Source: Lysobacter sp. GX 14042
GTDB taxonomy: Bacteria > Pseudomonadota > Gammaproteobacteria > Xanthomonadales > Xanthomonadaceae
Reading direction: 5' to 3'
Assembly: GCF_021390425.1 (NCBI RefSeq)
Contig: NZ_JAJUWY010000002.1
Location: forward strand, 186,001 to 250,000
DNA: 64,000 nucleotides
Shown here piece by piece: positions 41,080-51,420 of this stretch. Position numbers and translations under genes: made by a program. Position 1 is the first letter of the stretch; each line of letters begins with the position of its first letter. The notes beneath the pieces were generated by a model, which did no database searches, was not told the DNA's origin, and saw nothing but the letters and a program-made list of their open reading frames with translations.

Positions 41080-41110
41080 CCGGGTGCGCTTCGCTTACCC
41101 GGGCTACGGG
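41080..41110. repeat. REP-like palindromic element, class 2, copy e
   Basis: Arms CCCGGGT and ACCCGGG enclose GCGCTTCGCTT, followed by CTACGGG. Located between the convergent DUF4426 and C39-like peptidase genes, and it supplies the TAG stop of the latter (CTA at 41104-41106). Possible two-way terminator. Confidence 0.6.
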
Positions 41111-42096
41111 GACGCGGGGCAAGACGTCGGCCCCGGGACATCGACGGCGATGATTTCCCGGCGGGTCGCCTCCAGCTCCGACAGCCAGCGCCCGTCCGCC
41201 GGGTACGCCCGGAGCGTGGCATCGAGCGCGGCGATCGCCTCGGCGCGGCAGCCCAGTTCCCCCAGCACGCTGGCGTAGTTGTTGCCCAGCACCGGATCGG
41301 CCGCCGCCAGGGCCAGGCCGTCGCGGTAGTGCCCGGCGGCGGCGACCAGCTCGCCGGCCGCGTAGGCCTGGTTCCCGGCCGCCAGGTGGGCGCGCGGCTC
41401 GGCTGGCCAGCGCTCGAGTGCGGCCTGGTAGGCCGGTGCCGCCGCCCCGCTGCCGGCAACCTGTTCGAAGTCGGCCACCGCGGCCAGGTAGCGCACCGGG
41501 TCGGCGCGGGCCGGCAACTCGCCCGGACGCAGCGACAGCAGTCCCCAGCGCCCGGCCCAGTCCCAGGTGCGCAGGAACCCCGGTGCCGGCATCTCCAGCC
41601 CCTGTTCGGTCCCGCTGTTGAGCACCAGCCGGTTCGCCCCGGCGTCGGCACCGACCACCACCGCGTAATGCCAGCGCGGTACCGTGCGTACCAGCAGGTT
41701 CTGCAGCACCAGCACCGGTCGCCCGGCACGCAGTTCGTCGAGCAATGCCTCCGGCTCCGGGTCGATGACGTACGGGATCCGCCCCGCACGCCGGGTGGCG
41801 GCGACCAGCTCCAGTTGCAGGCTGCCTTCGCGGCCGGGCAGGTAGACCTGCGACACCAGCGCTTCGGGCGCCAACTCCACCCCGCTGGCACCCAGCACCG
41901 TCGCCAGCGCGGCGGGGCCGCACTGGTACTCGGTCTGCGGATGGAACGGGGCGTCCAGCAGCAGCGTTCCCGCGGGGCTGTCCCCGCGGGCCAGCTGCCA
42001 GTGTGGGTTGACCGAGCACCCAGCGGACACGAGCGCGGCGGCGAGCGCCAGGCCCACCGCCGCCAGTCGTGCCCGCCCGCCCGGGCGGAGCCGCAT
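41104..42096 (-). CDS. C39-like cysteine peptidase lipoprotein with TPRs (PA2778 family)
   Basis: A 330-residue protein of the PA2778 type. A lipoprotein signal (LAAALVSAGC, Cys about 27) precedes a papain-fold C39-like domain: catalytic Cys in YQCGPAALATVL, His in WHYAVVVGAD, and Asn in LVLNSGTEQG. The C-terminal third is helical and TPR-like (GAAAPAYQAALERWP, AYAAGELVAAAGHYRDGLALA). The physiological substrate is unknown; C39-like domains usually cleave after double-glycine leaders, but no such peptide or ABC exporter is nearby. The next gene in the operon is its usual partner, PA2779; the start overlaps its stop by one base. Confidence 0.88.
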   Translation of the reverse strand: MRLRPGGRARLAAVGLALAAALVSAGCSVNPHWQLARGDSPAGTLLLDAPFHPQTEYQCGPAALATVLGASGVELAPEALVSQVYLPGREGSLQLELVAATRRAGRIPYVIDPEPEALLDELRAGRPVLVLQNLLVRTVPRWHYAVVVGADAGANRLVLNSGTEQGLEMPAPGFLRTWDWAGRWGLLSLRPGELPARADPVRYLAAVADFEQVAGSGAAAPAYQAALERWPAEPRAHLAAGNQAYAAGELVAAAGHYRDGLALAAADPVLGNNYASVLGELGCRAEAIAALDATLRAYPADGRWLSELEATRREIIAVDVPGPTSCPASP

Positions 42097-42470
42097 CAGA
42101 TGCGGGTGAAGACGTTGGTGACGCCGACCAGCTCCAGGATCAGCAGCACCAGGAACACCGCGCCGATCACCGCCAGCGCGCCGCCACCGGCCGGCAGCCG
42201 GTCCAGCTCACCCTCCAGCTGCAGCAGTTCGGCATCGCTGAGCGAGGCGATGCGGGCATCGGCGTCGGCCGGATCGACGCCCAGCCGCTGCATCGCCTGG
42301 CGCACGTCGTCGCGGGCGATCGAGGAACGGACCCGGGTTTCCTTGGCGGCGCGAAGCTCCGCGCTCATCGCCTGCTGGGTGCCGATGACGCCGGCAGTCG
42401 CCGTGTTGGCCACCAGCGACAACGAAAGCGCGGCGATCAGGAACGGGGTAAGGATGAGTTTGCGCAGCAT
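42096..42470 (-). CDS. PA2779 family protein
   Basis: A 124-residue protein with an N-terminal signal helix (LILTPFLIAALSLSLVANTATA), a charged middle (ELRAAKETRVRSSIARDDVRQAM) and a C-terminal TM helix (ALAVIGAVFLVLLILELVGV). The family is always found next to PA2778-type peptidases. Function unknown; a membrane-anchored partner or substrate of the peptidase is plausible, but no double-glycine site is evident. Confidence 0.85.
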   Translation of the reverse strand: MLRKLILTPFLIAALSLSLVANTATAGVIGTQQAMSAELRAAKETRVRSSIARDDVRQAMQRLGVDPADADARIASLSDAELLQLEGELDRLPAGGGALAVIGAVFLVLLILELVGVTNVFTRI

Positions 42471-42530
42471 GGAGGACTCCGGGTCAGGGGAGGCCGAAGG
42501 TATGCCATACGCAGCGTGAACGGTCGAGGG

Positions 42531-43328
42531 TCAGGCCCGGTGTTCGCCCCAGGCCTGGATCACTCGTGCGAGCACCGCCACCCCGTCGGTCAACGCGGCC
42601 GGCCCGGGCTGCAGGATGACCGGCGACTTCACTTCGTGCAGCTCGCCGTCGCGCACCGCGGGGATCGCACCCCAGCCGGGGCGCGCGGCGACCGTCGCGG
42701 GCTGGAACTTCTTGCCGCACCAGGAGCCGAAGATGATGTCCGGCGCCCGGCGCACGACCTCCGAGGGGTCCTCCAGGATCCGGCCTTTCGCCAGCGGCTC
42801 GGCGGCCCGCTCGGGGAAGATGTCGTCGCCGCCGGCGATCCGCACCAGTTCGGCGACCCAGCGGATGCCGGTGATCGGCGGCTCGTCCCACTCCTCGAAG
42901 TAGACCTTCGGCCGGCGCGGCAGGCGGGCGGCGTCGGCCTGGATCCGTTCCAGCCCACGCTGCAGCTCCTCGGCCCAGGCGCCGGCGCGCCCGGCGGCGC
43001 CGACCAGCGCCCCCAGCCGGCGGATGTAGTCGAGTATCCCGTCCACGCTGCGGTGGTTGCTGATCCACACCTCCACCCCATGGCGGACCAGTTCGGCGGC
43101 GATGTCGGCCTGGATGTCGGAGAAACCCACCACGAAGTCCGGCTCCAGTTCCAGGATCTTCCCGATCTTCGCGCTGGTGAACGCGCTGACCTTCGGTTTC
43201 TCCTTCCGGGCCCGGGCCGGGCGCACGGTGAAGCCGCTGATGCCGACGATCCGGTCCTGCTCGCCCAGCGCGTAGAGGACTTCGGTGGGCTCCTCGGTGA
43301 GGCAGACGATCCGCCGGGGGCCGGTCAC
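42531..43328 (-). CDS. Cobalamin-binding/BtuF-like protein, cytosolic
   Basis: A 265-residue protein of the helical-backbone periplasmic-binding fold (BtuF/FhuD type): [70 protein letters not shown] and [11 protein letters not shown]. Unlike BtuF it lacks a signal peptide with any plausible start, so it should stay in the cytoplasm. No BtuC/BtuD genes are near. The GTG start overlaps the pdxH stop by 4 bases, which fixes the start. The ligand is unknown; cobalamin is a family-based guess. Confidence 0.85.
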   Translation of the reverse strand: MTGPRRIVCLTEEPTEVLYALGEQDRIVGISGFTVRPARARKEKPKVSAFTSAKIGKILELEPDFVVGFSDIQADIAAELVRHGVEVWISNHRSVDGILDYIRRLGALVGAAGRAGAWAEELQRGLERIQADAARLPRRPKVYFEEWDEPPITGIRWVAELVRIAGGDDIFPERAAEPLAKGRILEDPSEVVRRAPDIIFGSWCGKKFQPATVAARPGWGAIPAVRDGELHEVKSPVILQPGPAALTDGVAVLARVIQAWGEHRA

Positions 43329-43930
43329 GGATACAGCATCCGCTTGCTCCACTCGCCGGCGACGTCGCTCTCGTAGAGCACCCGTTCGTGCAGCCGGTGG
43401 CCGGCGGCGTACCAGAACTCGAAGTACATCGGCCGCACCCGGATGCCCGACCAGCGCGGGGGACGCGGCACCTCGCGGTCCTCGAACTGGTGCTCGACCT
43501 CGGCGATGCGCTCGGCGAAGCGCTGGCGGGTTTCCATGGTCTCGGACTGCTTGGAGGCCCACGCGCCGATCTGGCTGCCGCGGCTGCGGCTCGCGAAGTA
43601 GCCGTCGGCCTCCTCGTCGGACACCCGCTCGACCGGCCCTTCGATCCGGACCTGCACGCCTTCGTCGACGCGCGGCCAGTGGAACAGCAGCGCGGCCTGG
43701 CGGTTGTCCTGCAGTTCGCGGCCCTTGCGGCCGTCCAGGTGGGTGTAGAAGACGAAACCGCGCGCGTCGTGGGCCTTGAGCAGGACCATGCGCGCGGACG
43801 GACGGGCATCGAGGCCGGCGGTGGCGACCACCATCGCGGTCGGATCGGGCTCGCCGGCGATGCCTGCCCGTTCGAACAGGGCATCGAAGGTGGCGAGCGC
43901 TTCGCTGAGCAGTTCGGGCGTGGTATTCAT
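43325..43930 (-). CDS. pdxH: Pyridoxamine 5'-phosphate oxidase PdxH
   Basis: A 201-residue FMN enzyme that oxidises PNP/PMP to [28 protein letters not shown] is the FMN-binding region, with [12 protein letters not shown] and WGGIRV-like [14 protein letters not shown] following. RLHERVLYE and the C-terminal WSKRMLYP complete the family pattern. I chose the ATG at 43930; another lies three codons upstream. A weak CACAAT element ends 7 bases before the chosen ATG. Coupled to the BtuF-like gene downstream. Confidence 0.93.
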   Translation of the reverse strand: MNTTPELLSEALATFDALFERAGIAGEPDPTAMVVATAGLDARPSARMVLLKAHDARGFVFYTHLDGRKGRELQDNRQAALLFHWPRVDEGVQVRIEGPVERVSDEEADGYFASRSRGSQIGAWASKQSETMETRQRFAERIAEVEHQFEDREVPRPPRWSGIRVRPMYFEFWYAAGHRLHERVLYESDVAGEWSKRMLYP

Positions 43931-43987
43931 GATCCGCATTGTGGACCGGACGGCGGGCGCTGCCCACGCCCGCCGCGATCCGGGCGG

Positions 43988-44191
43988 TCAGTCGACGACG
44001 AAGGTCACCTTCATGGCGACCCGCCATTCGGTGATGTTGCCCTCGCCGTCGACCTGGACCTTGGTTTCCTTGATCCAGGCCCCGCGGATGTTCTTGACGC
44101 TCCCGGAGGCCTTCTTCAGGCCGCTGCGGACGGCGTCCTCGACGCTCTTGTCGGACGATGAATAGATCTCGATGACCTTGGCTACGGCCAT
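43988..44191 (-). CDS. Dodecin family protein
   Basis: A 67-residue dodecin, a small protein that forms dodecameric shells that bind flavin or calcium. VAKVIEIYSSSDKSVEDAVRSGLKKAS and the end ITEWRVAMKVTFVVD fit the family, including the central Trp (GAWIKET). AAGGAG is eight bases upstream of the ATG. It stands alone between pdxH and aroK. Confidence 0.93.
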   Translation of the reverse strand: MAVAKVIEIYSSSDKSVEDAVRSGLKKASGSVKNIRGAWIKETKVQVDGEGNITEWRVAMKVTFVVD

Positions 44192-44292
44192 GCCGTTCTC
44201 CTTTCCGTTTTTGCGGCCGCCATGCGGCCGGAACCGCTGACCGTCGCAGCTGCGCTGTAAAGCCCGCGCATCGGACGGGTGATCGTGCTGGA

Positions 44293-44298
44293 TAGAAT
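44293..44298 (+). promoter_or_regulatory. -10 element of aroK, placed for a leaderless transcript
   Basis: TAGAAT with a 6-base spacer to the ATG of aroK, so a standard sigma-70 start coincides with the A of the start codon. Confidence 0.5.
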
Positions 44299-44304
44299 CG
44301 CCAC

Positions 44305-44856
44305 ATGACGTGCATGCCGAAGCCCGCCCCCAACCTCGCCCTGGTCGGCCCCATGGGTGCCGGCAAGAGCACCGTCGCCACGCTGCTGGCGCCCCTGCTC
44401 GGCCTACGCGCGGTGGACACCGACGCGGAGATCGAGCGCGGCGCGGGCATGCCGGTCGCCGAGGTGTTCCGGCGCCACGGCGAGGCCGGGTTCCGGCGGA
44501 TGGAGCGCGAGACGCTCGCGCGCCTGCTGGGCGCCGCCGGCCAGCTGCTGGCCACCGGGGGCGGAGCGGTGCTCGATCCCGCCACCCGCGACCTGCTCCG
44601 CCGCCGCGCCTTCGTGATCCACCTGCATGCCGGCGCCGGGGAACAGCTGGCGCGCCTGCACGGCGATGTCGGCCGCCCCCTGCTGCAGTGTCCCGACCCG
44701 GCGGCACGCCTGCGCGAACTGGCGGCCGTGCGCGACCCGCTCTATGCCGCCGTGGCCGGGCTGCGCATCGACACCAACGGGCTGTCACCGCGGCAGGTCG
44801 CGGATCGGCTCCACGCCACGCTGGAGGGAGCCTGGCGCCCCGGGGAAACCGCATGA
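44305..44856 (+). CDS. aroK: Shikimate kinase AroK
   Basis: A 183-residue P-loop kinase phosphorylating shikimate in aromatic amino acid synthesis. Walker [12 protein letters not shown], shikimate-binding [12 protein letters not shown] and [10 protein letters not shown], and the lid region with GRPLLQC. An ATG three codons further in is possible, but the upstream one matches a leaderless start. It overlaps aroB by 4 bases. Confidence 0.96.
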   Translation: MTCMPKPAPNLALVGPMGAGKSTVATLLAPLLGLRAVDTDAEIERGAGMPVAEVFRRHGEAGFRRMERETLARLLGAAGQLLATGGGAVLDPATRDLLRRRAFVIHLHAGAGEQLARLHGDVGRPLLQCPDPAARLRELAAVRDPLYAAVAGLRIDTNGLSPRQVADRLHATLEGAWRPGETA

Positions 44857-46025
44857 GCACCGCCACCCTCGAGGTCTCCGGGACCCGGCCCTACCGGATC
44901 CATGTCGGCTCCGGTCTGCTGTCCAACGGTGCCCTGCTGGCCGGCCAGCTGCGTGGCCGCCACGTGCTGCTGGCCAGCGACGCCAACGTCGCCCCGCTGC
45001 ATGCCGAGCGGGTGATCGACGCCCTCGCCGGTGCCCGGCCGGAACTGGCGATCGCCCGGTACACGATGCCGGCCGGCGAGCACGAAAAGACCCTGGCCCG
45101 CTTCGGCGAAGTGCTGGACGCCCTCGCCCGCCTGGGTGCGACCCGCGACGCCACCGTGCTGGCGCTGGGCGGCGGCGTGGTCGGCGACCTCGCCGGCTTC
45201 GCGGCGGCGTGCTGGATGCGCGGCATCGACGTGGTCCAGCTGCCGACCACCCTGCTGGCGATGGTCGACTCCTCGGTGGGCGGCAAGACCGCGGTCGACC
45301 TGCCGGCCGGCAAGAACCTCGCCGGTGCGTTCCATCCGCCGCGCGCGGTGATCGCCGACACCAGCACTCTGCGTACCCTTCCCGATCGCGAGCTGCGCGC
45401 CGGCCTGGCCGAAGTGGTGAAGTACGGGGCGATCTTCGACGCCGGCTTCCTCGACTGGATCGGGGCACATGCCGACGCGCTGCTGGCCCGCGACGACGCC
45501 GCGCTGGCCGCTGCCATCATGCGCTCCTGCCAGTACAAGGCCGGCGTGGTCGAGCGCGATCCGTACGAGCACGGCGAGCGCGCCCTGCTCAACTTCGGCC
45601 ACACCTTCGCCCACGCCATCGAGGCCGAACAGGGGTACGCCGGCGCCGCCGATGGCCTGAACCACGGTGAGGCGGTCGCGGTCGGCATGGTGCTGGCCGC
45701 CGACCTGTCCGCGCGACTGGAGCTCGCACCGCGGGGCGACGGCGAGCGCCTACGCGGCCTGCTGCAGCGCCTGGAGCTGCCGACCACGCTGCCGTCCGGC
45801 CTGCGACCGGAGGCACTGCTGGCGCGGATGCGCCTGGACAAGAAGGCCGATGCCGCGGGGCTGCGCTTCATCCTGTGGACCGCCGCGGGCCGGGCGCGGG
45901 TGGTTGCGGGCGTTCCGGAAGATCCGATCATCGCGACGCTGGAAGCGTTCCGGCGCGATACGCCGCAACCGCGGCTATTGCACCCCAGGGATCCCCGGCC
46001 AACGCCGGGCGGGACCGCGATCTAG
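44853..46025 (+). CDS. aroB: 3-dehydroquinate synthase AroB
   Basis: A 390-residue NAD- and metal-dependent enzyme for the second step of the shikimate pathway. [58 protein letters not shown] and [11 protein letters not shown] are the conserved blocks. It is ~25 residues longer than usual owing to a Pro/Arg-rich C-terminal tail ([14 protein letters not shown]). The stop TAG doubles as part of the next gene's -10 element. Confidence 0.96.
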   Translation: MSTATLEVSGTRPYRIHVGSGLLSNGALLAGQLRGRHVLLASDANVAPLHAERVIDALAGARPELAIARYTMPAGEHEKTLARFGEVLDALARLGATRDATVLALGGGVVGDLAGFAAACWMRGIDVVQLPTTLLAMVDSSVGGKTAVDLPAGKNLAGAFHPPRAVIADTSTLRTLPDRELRAGLAEVVKYGAIFDAGFLDWIGAHADALLARDDAALAAAIMRSCQYKAGVVERDPYEHGERALLNFGHTFAHAIEAEQGYAGAADGLNHGEAVAVGMVLAADLSARLELAPRGDGERLRGLLQRLELPTTLPSGLRPEALLARMRLDKKADAAGLRFILWTAAGRARVVAGVPEDPIIATLEAFRRDTPQPRLLHPRDPRPTPGGTAI

Positions 46026-46028
46026 AAT
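46023..46028 (+). promoter_or_regulatory. -10 element of the WGR gene, overlapping the aroB stop
   Basis: TAGAAT, whose first three bases are the aroB stop codon, 7 bases before the ATG at 46036. This again suggests a leaderless start. Confidence 0.45.
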
Positions 46029-46035
46029 GCAGACC

Positions 46036-46290
46036 ATGCGCCTGTTGATGCAGCAACGCCCCGAAGGCGACGAGGCTCCCCGCTTCGTCCAGCTCATGCT
46101 CGAACCCGACCTGCTCGGCGGCTGGACGCTGGTGCGCGAGAGCGGGGTCATCGGGGGACGCAGCCAACTGCGGCGCCAGCAGTTCCTCGAGCGCGAGTCC
46201 GCCTTCGCCGCGTTCGAGAAGGCGCGCGACCAGCAGGTCGGCCGCGGGTTCCAGGTGGTGTTCAGCCAAGGGAGCGGGGCTCCCCGGTGA
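46036..46290 (+). CDS. WGR domain-containing small protein
   Basis: An 84-residue stand-alone WGR domain: [29 protein letters not shown] followed by [24 protein letters not shown] domains bind nucleic acid in PARPs; free-standing bacterial copies have no known function. The ATG at 46036 fits the -10 spacing; an earlier in-frame ATG at 46027 overlaps that -10 element. It lies between aroB and hemE. Confidence 0.8.
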   Translation: MRLLMQQRPEGDEAPRFVQLMLEPDLLGGWTLVRESGVIGGRSQLRRQQFLERESAFAAFEKARDQQVGRGFQVVFSQGSGAPR

Positions 46291-46414
46291 GCCGGGGCGG
46301 CCCCGCCCGGCGGTGACCCGCGGGCACGGGAGGGGAAGCAACGGCGATCGCGTACCATGGCGGGTCCCCCCGGGCCGACCGGCCCGTGCGTCATCCGTCC
46401 GTGAGGAGCCCGAC

Positions 46415-47488
46415 TTGTCCAGCCCGCTTCGCAACGACCGTTTCCTGCGTGCACTGCGCCGCCAGCCGGTGGACCACACCCCGGTGTGGCTGATGCGCCA
46501 GGCCGGGCGCTACCTGCCCGAGTACCTGGAGGTACGCCGCAAGGCCGGCAGCTTCCTGGCCATGGCCAAGAACCCCGAGATCGCCTGCGAGGTCACGCTG
46601 CAGCCGCTGCGCCGGTTCCCGCTGGACGCGGCGATCCTGTTCTCCGACATCCTCACCATTCCCGATGCGATGGGGCTGGGCCTGTACTTCGCCGAGGGCG
46701 AGGGGCCGAAATTCGAGCGCCCGGTGCGCAGCACCGCCGACATCGACCGGCTGTCGGTGCCCGACATGGCCGCCGACCTGGGTTACGTCACCGACGCGGT
46801 CTCGCTGATCCGCCGCGAGCTCGACGGCGCGGTGCCGCTGATCGGCTTCTCCGGCAGCCCGTGGACGCTGGCCTGCTACATGGTCGAGGGCGCCGGCAGC
46901 AAGACCTGGTCGCGGGTCAAGGCACTCGCCCTCAACGAGCCGGCGGCGATGCACCGCCTGCTGGACGTGGTCACCGACTCGGTCATCGCCTACCTGTCCG
47001 CGCAGCGCGCGGCCGGTGCCCAGGCGTTGCAGGTCTTCGACACCTGGGGCGGGGTGCTGTCGCCGCCGATGTACCGGGAGTTCTCGCTGCGCTACATGTC
47101 GCGCATCGCCGCCGAGCTCGACCGCGGCGAAGGCGACGCGCGCACGCCGCTGATCCTGTTCGGCAAGGGCAACGGTGCCTATGTCGCCGAACTGGCCGCC
47201 ACCGGCACCGACGCGGTCGGGGTGGACTGGACCATCGACCTGGACGAAGCCGCCCGGCGCGCCGGCGGCAGGGTTGCCCTGCAGGGCAACCTCGACCCGG
47301 CGACGCTGTACGGCAACCCCGACGCGATCCGCCGCGAGGCCGGGCGGGTGCTCGACGCCTACCGCGACGGCAACGGCGGTTCGCGCGAGGGCCACGTGTT
47401 CAACCTCGGCCACGGCATGTCGCCGGACATGAACCCCGACCACGTCGCCGTGCTGGTGGAGGCGGTGCACGCGCTCAGCGCGCGCTGA
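46415..47488 (+). CDS. hemE: Uroporphyrinogen decarboxylase HemE
   Basis: A 357-residue enzyme converting uroporphyrinogen III to coproporphyrinogen III in heme synthesis. [13 protein letters not shown] near residue 25, [32 protein letters not shown] and [15 protein letters not shown] are all present, including the catalytic Asp region ([12 protein letters not shown]). The start is TTG with GGAG six bases upstream, which gives the family length; the ORF continues 34 codons upstream without support. The 3' end overlaps the convergent hybrid kinase gene by 14 bases. Confidence 0.96.
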   Translation: MSSPLRNDRFLRALRRQPVDHTPVWLMRQAGRYLPEYLEVRRKAGSFLAMAKNPEIACEVTLQPLRRFPLDAAILFSDILTIPDAMGLGLYFAEGEGPKFERPVRSTADIDRLSVPDMAADLGYVTDAVSLIRRELDGAVPLIGFSGSPWTLACYMVEGAGSKTWSRVKALALNEPAAMHRLLDVVTDSVIAYLSAQRAAGAQALQVFDTWGGVLSPPMYREFSLRYMSRIAAELDRGEGDARTPLILFGKGNGAYVAELAATGTDAVGVDWTIDLDEAARRAGGRVALQGNLDPATLYGNPDAIRREAGRVLDAYRDGNGGSREGHVFNLGHGMSPDMNPDHVAVLVEAVHALSAR

Positions 47489-50400
47489 GACCGGTCTTCG
47501 CCTCACCGGCCACCGCCGCCAGCGCCCGCGCCAGGTGGCGGCCGGTCACCGGCTTGCGCAGGAAGTGGCGGAAGCCCGCCTGCGCGGCCTGCCCTTCGGC
47601 CTCCTGGTCGGCGCGGGCGGTGATCGCAACCAGCGGGATGTCGGTGCCCTGCGCCAGCAGGTGCCGGGCCAGGCTCAACCCGTCCAGTCCTGGCAGGTCC
47701 AGGTCCAGCAACGCGGCATCGAAGCGCAGCACCGCGGCCTCCGCCATCGCCGCCAGGCCATGGCCGGCGACGGTGACCGCGTGGCCCTGGGCCCGCAGCA
47801 GGCCGGCGATCACCTCCGAGACCACCGGGTCGTCCTCCACCAGCAGCAGCGACAGCGCCCGCATCGCCTGCGCGGCCGGCGGCTGGGGCGCGGGCAACGG
47901 CACCGCCGGCAGCGGGAGGATGACCTCGAAGCGGGTGCCCTCGCCCGGGGTGCTTTCGACCGCGATCCGCCCGCCCATGGCGGCGGCGAGCTCCTGGCAG
48001 ATCGCCAGCCCCAGGCCACTGCCGCCGTAGCGCGCGGCGGTGCGCGGCCCATCGCCCTGTTCGAATCGGCGGAACAGGCGCTCGACCTGCGAGGGCTGCA
48101 GCCCGGGGCCAGTGTCGCGCACGGCCAGGCGCAGGCTGCCGCCGGGGGCGGTCGACAGTTCCAGACGGATACTGCCGCGTTCGGTGAACTTCACCGCATT
48201 GCCCAGCAGGTTCAGCAGGACCTGCCGCACCCGGGTCGCATCACCGCGCACCGCGGCCGGCACGTCCGCGGCCACGTCGCAGGCGAAGGCCAGCCCGCGC
48301 CCGCGCGCCAGTGGCTCGACCAGCGCGGCGACCGTGGCGGCAAGCTCGCGGACCGCGAACGGCGCCTCGTCGAGTTCCAGCCGGCCGGCCTCGATCCGCG
48401 CCAGGTCCAGGGCGTCATCGAGCAGGCGCAGCAGGTGTTCGCCGGCGCCGCGGATCGACTCGGCGCGGGCCCGCTGGCCCTCGTCCAGGGGCGTATCGAG
48501 CAGGAGTTCGGTCATGCCCAGTACCCCGGTCATCGGCGTGCGCACCTCGTGGCCCAGGGTCGCCAGGAACCGGCTCTTGGCCTGCGAGGCCTGCAGGGCC
48601 AGTTCCCGCTCGCGGGCGGCGGCGCGCTGGCGCGCGCGACGGGCGATCCGCTGGCGCACCGCCCACATGGCGGCGAAGGCCAGCAACACTGCCAGCACCG
48701 CCCAGCCCGCCAGCGCCCGGTCGGTACGCCACCACGGCGGCGGCAGCGCGAAGCCCAGCCTGCGCTCGGCGGACGCATTGCCGGCGGCGTCGAAGGCACG
48801 GGCGCGCAGCGTGTAGTCGCCCGGTGACAGGCCGGCCCAGACCCGCTCGCCATTGCCGGCCTGTCCGATCCAGCCGCTGTCGTGGCCGACCAGCCAGGTC
48901 TGGAAGCGCGTGGCCCTGGGGTCGTCGAAGGCCAGCAGGCTCAGCCTGGCCCGCAGTTCACGGTCGCCGGGCCGCAGTCCGGGCCGGTCCGGATCAATCG
49001 GGTGCCAGGCGCCCTCCCGGCGCACCGACAGCGAATCGAGCGCGAGGGTCGGCTGCCGCGCCGGCGGATCGGGGGCCAGGGTGTCCATCAACAGCACCGA
49101 GCCATTGGCCAGGGCGGCCGCCAGTACGCCACCGGGCGCCAGCACCATGCCCTGGTCGAGGAACTCCTCGCTGCCCAGCCCATCGGCCAGGCCGAACCGG
49201 CGCAGCCACTGCGCGCCCGGGTCCCAGCGATACAGCCCGCGCATGCTGGCCAGCCATACCTGCCCGTCGGGATCGACCGCCAGTCCGGAGCCTTCCACCG
49301 GCGGAATGCCCTGGGCGGCGCCGGCACGCTGGCGTAGCTGCCAGCGCCCGTCATGCACGCGGTACTGCTCGAGCCCTGACAGGTGCTGCAGCCACAGCTC
49401 CTGCGGCGAGGCGAACGCGAAGGCGAACACCCGGTCGTCGGCGGCGATGCCCGGCGCGGGCCGGAAGCGCGCGGCGGCATCATCCCAGTACCGCAGCCCG
49501 AAGCCGCCGGCGACCCACAGGCGACCCTCGGGATCGAAGCCCAGCGCTTCCAGGTCGGCGGCGGGAAGCCCGTGCGTCGCACCGCCGGGAATGTCGCGCA
49601 CCACTCGTCCGCTCGCCACGTCGCGCTGCTGCAGGCCGGCGCCGGCACTGGCCAGCCACAGCGTGCCGTCCGGGGCGATCGCCAGGTGGTCGACCGGCCC
49701 GCGCATCGTCGGGTCCTCCGTGTCGTCGGGCGTCCACTCCAGCAGCTCGCCCGTGCCCGGATCCAGCCGCGCCAGCCGGCCTTGGCCACTGCCGCCGATC
49801 CACAGGCGCCCTTGCCGGTCTTCGGCCAGGGTCAGCGGCCGCAGGGCGGCCAGGCCGGCATGCAGCCGGGGTGCCACCGGGCGCAGGGTTCCATCCGCGG
49901 CCAGGTGCTCGAGCTCGCCGCCGCGCGCCAGCAGCCACAGCCCGCCGGCAGCGGCGGGGACGATGTCGCGGTAGGAATCGCCCTGCAGTCCGCCGCGCTC
50001 GCGCGAGAACACCGCCAGCCGGCGCCAGTCCGCGCGCAGGAAGCCCAGGCCGACCCCGGCGACCGGGAACCACAGCGCCCCGTCTTCCTGCCGCAGCATC
50101 TGCTGTAGCGGCCGCACCGCGCCGCGGGTGCCCAGCGGGACCCGGTACGGGACACCGTCGGCCGGGGCGTGCCACAGGGCCTGCTGGCTCGCCAGCCAAT
50201 AGCCGCGCTCGCCGTCGGACTTCACCGAGAACACCGAATTGCCACCGGCGAACTGCGCCGACCACTGCGGAATCGACCAGCCCGCGCCGGGCAGGTGCCG
50301 GTACACCCCGCTGCGTGCGCCGATCCAGAGTGCCTCGTCCTCGGCGGTGAGCGAATAGATGAGGCTGTCGGGCGCATCGCCCGGCAGCGGAACCGGCTGG

Positions 50401-51056
50401 AAGCGCTGGCCGTCGAAGCGCGCCAGGCCACGCGTGGTACCGGCCCAGAGCCGGCCGCCGGCATCGAAGGCCAGCGCCAGGATGGTGTCGGCGGGCAGGC
50501 CCGACGGCCCGCCGGCAAACCGCTCGACCGCGCCACTGGCGGCATCGAGCCGGTACAGGCCGTCGCCGAAGGTGCCGTACCAGACCGCCTCCCCGCGGCT
50601 GGCGATCGCCCAAACGTCGGCTTCGGGATGGAAATGCCGGAACCCCTCGCGGCGGGTGTCCAGCATGCTCAGCCCGCGCCCTTCCACCGCCGCCCAGACG
50701 CGGTCCGCCTGGTCCACGTGGAGCACGGTGACGTAGTTTCCCGGCAGCGTGCGCGGATCGCCGGGATCGTGCCGCCAGCTACGGAAGCCGATGCCGTCGT
50801 AACGCGCGAGCCCGTCGGCGGTCGCCACCCAGACATGCCCCTCGCGGTCACGCGCGATGCCGTTGACCGAGGTGGACGGCAGCCCGTCGGCCGCGCCGAG
50901 CACGCGCGGCTGTGGCATCGACGGGACCGCCCCGGCGCTTGCGCGCGCCGTTGCCGGCCCGGCCGCCACGGCGAGCGCGAGCAATGTCCACCACCCGAAC
51001 ACTGCCGCCGCGATCCGGCGGTTTCGCGGCCCCGCGCCGCGGCTGCCTGTCCCCAT
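47475..51056 (-). CDS. Hybrid sensor histidine kinase with two-component-propeller sensor
   Basis: A 1193-residue hybrid kinase. A signal helix (about 15-40) exports the sensor, which starts [31 protein letters not shown] and consists of repeated blades of this type ([32 protein letters not shown]), i.e. two-component propellers. A Y_Y_Y domain precedes a TM helix at about 780-800. HisKA (His in LGHEVRTPM, about 835), HATPase ([22 protein letters not shown]) and a C-terminal receiver (Asp in [12 protein letters not shown], about 1118) follow. No DNA-binding output domain, so the signal must leave through a phosphotransfer partner. It resembles carbohydrate-sensing hybrids. Confidence 0.93.
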   Translation of the reverse strand: MGTGSRGAGPRNRRIAAAVFGWWTLLALAVAAGPATARASAGAVPSMPQPRVLGAADGLPSTSVNGIARDREGHVWVATADGLARYDGIGFRSWRHDPGDPRTLPGNYVTVLHVDQADRVWAAVEGRGLSMLDTRREGFRHFHPEADVWAIASRGEAVWYGTFGDGLYRLDAASGAVERFAGGPSGLPADTILALAFDAGGRLWAGTTRGLARFDGQRFQPVPLPGDAPDSLIYSLTAEDEALWIGARSGVYRHLPGAGWSIPQWSAQFAGGNSVFSVKSDGERGYWLASQQALWHAPADGVPYRVPLGTRGAVRPLQQMLRQEDGALWFPVAGVGLGFLRADWRRLAVFSRERGGLQGDSYRDIVPAAAGGLWLLARGGELEHLAADGTLRPVAPRLHAGLAALRPLTLAEDRQGRLWIGGSGQGRLARLDPGTGELLEWTPDDTEDPTMRGPVDHLAIAPDGTLWLASAGAGLQQRDVASGRVVRDIPGGATHGLPAADLEALGFDPEGRLWVAGGFGLRYWDDAAARFRPAPGIAADDRVFAFAFASPQELWLQHLSGLEQYRVHDGRWQLRQRAGAAQGIPPVEGSGLAVDPDGQVWLASMRGLYRWDPGAQWLRRFGLADGLGSEEFLDQGMVLAPGGVLAAALANGSVLLMDTLAPDPPARQPTLALDSLSVRREGAWHPIDPDRPGLRPGDRELRARLSLLAFDDPRATRFQTWLVGHDSGWIGQAGNGERVWAGLSPGDYTLRARAFDAAGNASAERRLGFALPPPWWRTDRALAGWAVLAVLLAFAAMWAVRQRIARRARQRAAARERELALQASQAKSRFLATLGHEVRTPMTGVLGMTELLLDTPLDEGQRARAESIRGAGEHLLRLLDDALDLARIEAGRLELDEAPFAVRELAATVAALVEPLARGRGLAFACDVAADVPAAVRGDATRVRQVLLNLLGNAVKFTERGSIRLELSTAPGGSLRLAVRDTGPGLQPSQVERLFRRFEQGDGPRTAARYGGSGLGLAICQELAAAMGGRIAVESTPGEGTRFEVILPLPAVPLPAPQPPAAQAMRALSLLLVEDDPVVSEVIAGLLRAQGHAVTVAGHGLAAMAEAAVLRFDAALLDLDLPGLDGLSLARHLLAQGTDIPLVAITARADQEAEGQAAQAGFRHFLRKPVTGRHLARALAAVAGEAKTGLSAR

Positions 51057-51088
51057 TTCCCGTCCCTCCGTGGCCTGACCGGTCGCGA

Positions 51089-51328
51089 CTAGCCGGATCC
51101 CGGGTGGGCCACGAAGGCACCCACCGCGGCCACGTCGAAAGGCCAGCCCAACTCGCGTCCCGTCTCCACGTGCCGCAGCACCGGGACCCTCAGGCCGTAA
51201 CGCTCCTCCAGCGCGGCGTCGCCGTCAATGAAGACGTTGCGGAAGTCGCCGGCACGCGCGGCCGCCAGGACCTCGATCGCCAGGTCGCACAGGTGGCAGT
51301 CGTCACGCTGGTACAGGATCAGGGCCAT
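51089..51328 (-). CDS. Glutaredoxin family protein
   Basis: A 79-residue thioredoxin-fold protein. [19 protein letters not shown] carries a CxxC site (C11, C14), and [18 protein letters not shown] carries the cis-proline segment. The short form without signal peptide matches the DUF836 glutaredoxins. The start at 51328 fits the family; ten upstream codons are featureless. It lies upstream of the hybrid kinase, in the same direction, and divergent from sdaA. Confidence 0.9.
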   Translation of the reverse strand: MALILYQRDDCHLCDLAIEVLAAARAGDFRNVFIDGDAALEERYGLRVPVLRHVETGRELGWPFDVAAVGAFVAHPGSG

Positions 51329-51372
51329 GTGGAATGCCGCTCCATGCCGGGCCGGCATACGGTGGGGTCGGA

Positions 51373-51378
51373 TATAGT
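51373..51378 (+). promoter_or_regulatory. Probable -10 element of sdaA
   Basis: TATAGT, ~43 bases before the ATG. Between it and the start lies an unusual GC palindrome (CCCCCGGGG, then CCCCC runs) and a run of eight T residues (51409-51416) immediately before the start codon. Confidence 0.4.
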
Positions 51379-51420
51379 ACGGCGCCCCCGGGGTCCCCCG
51401 CCCCCAGGTTTTTTTTCGCC

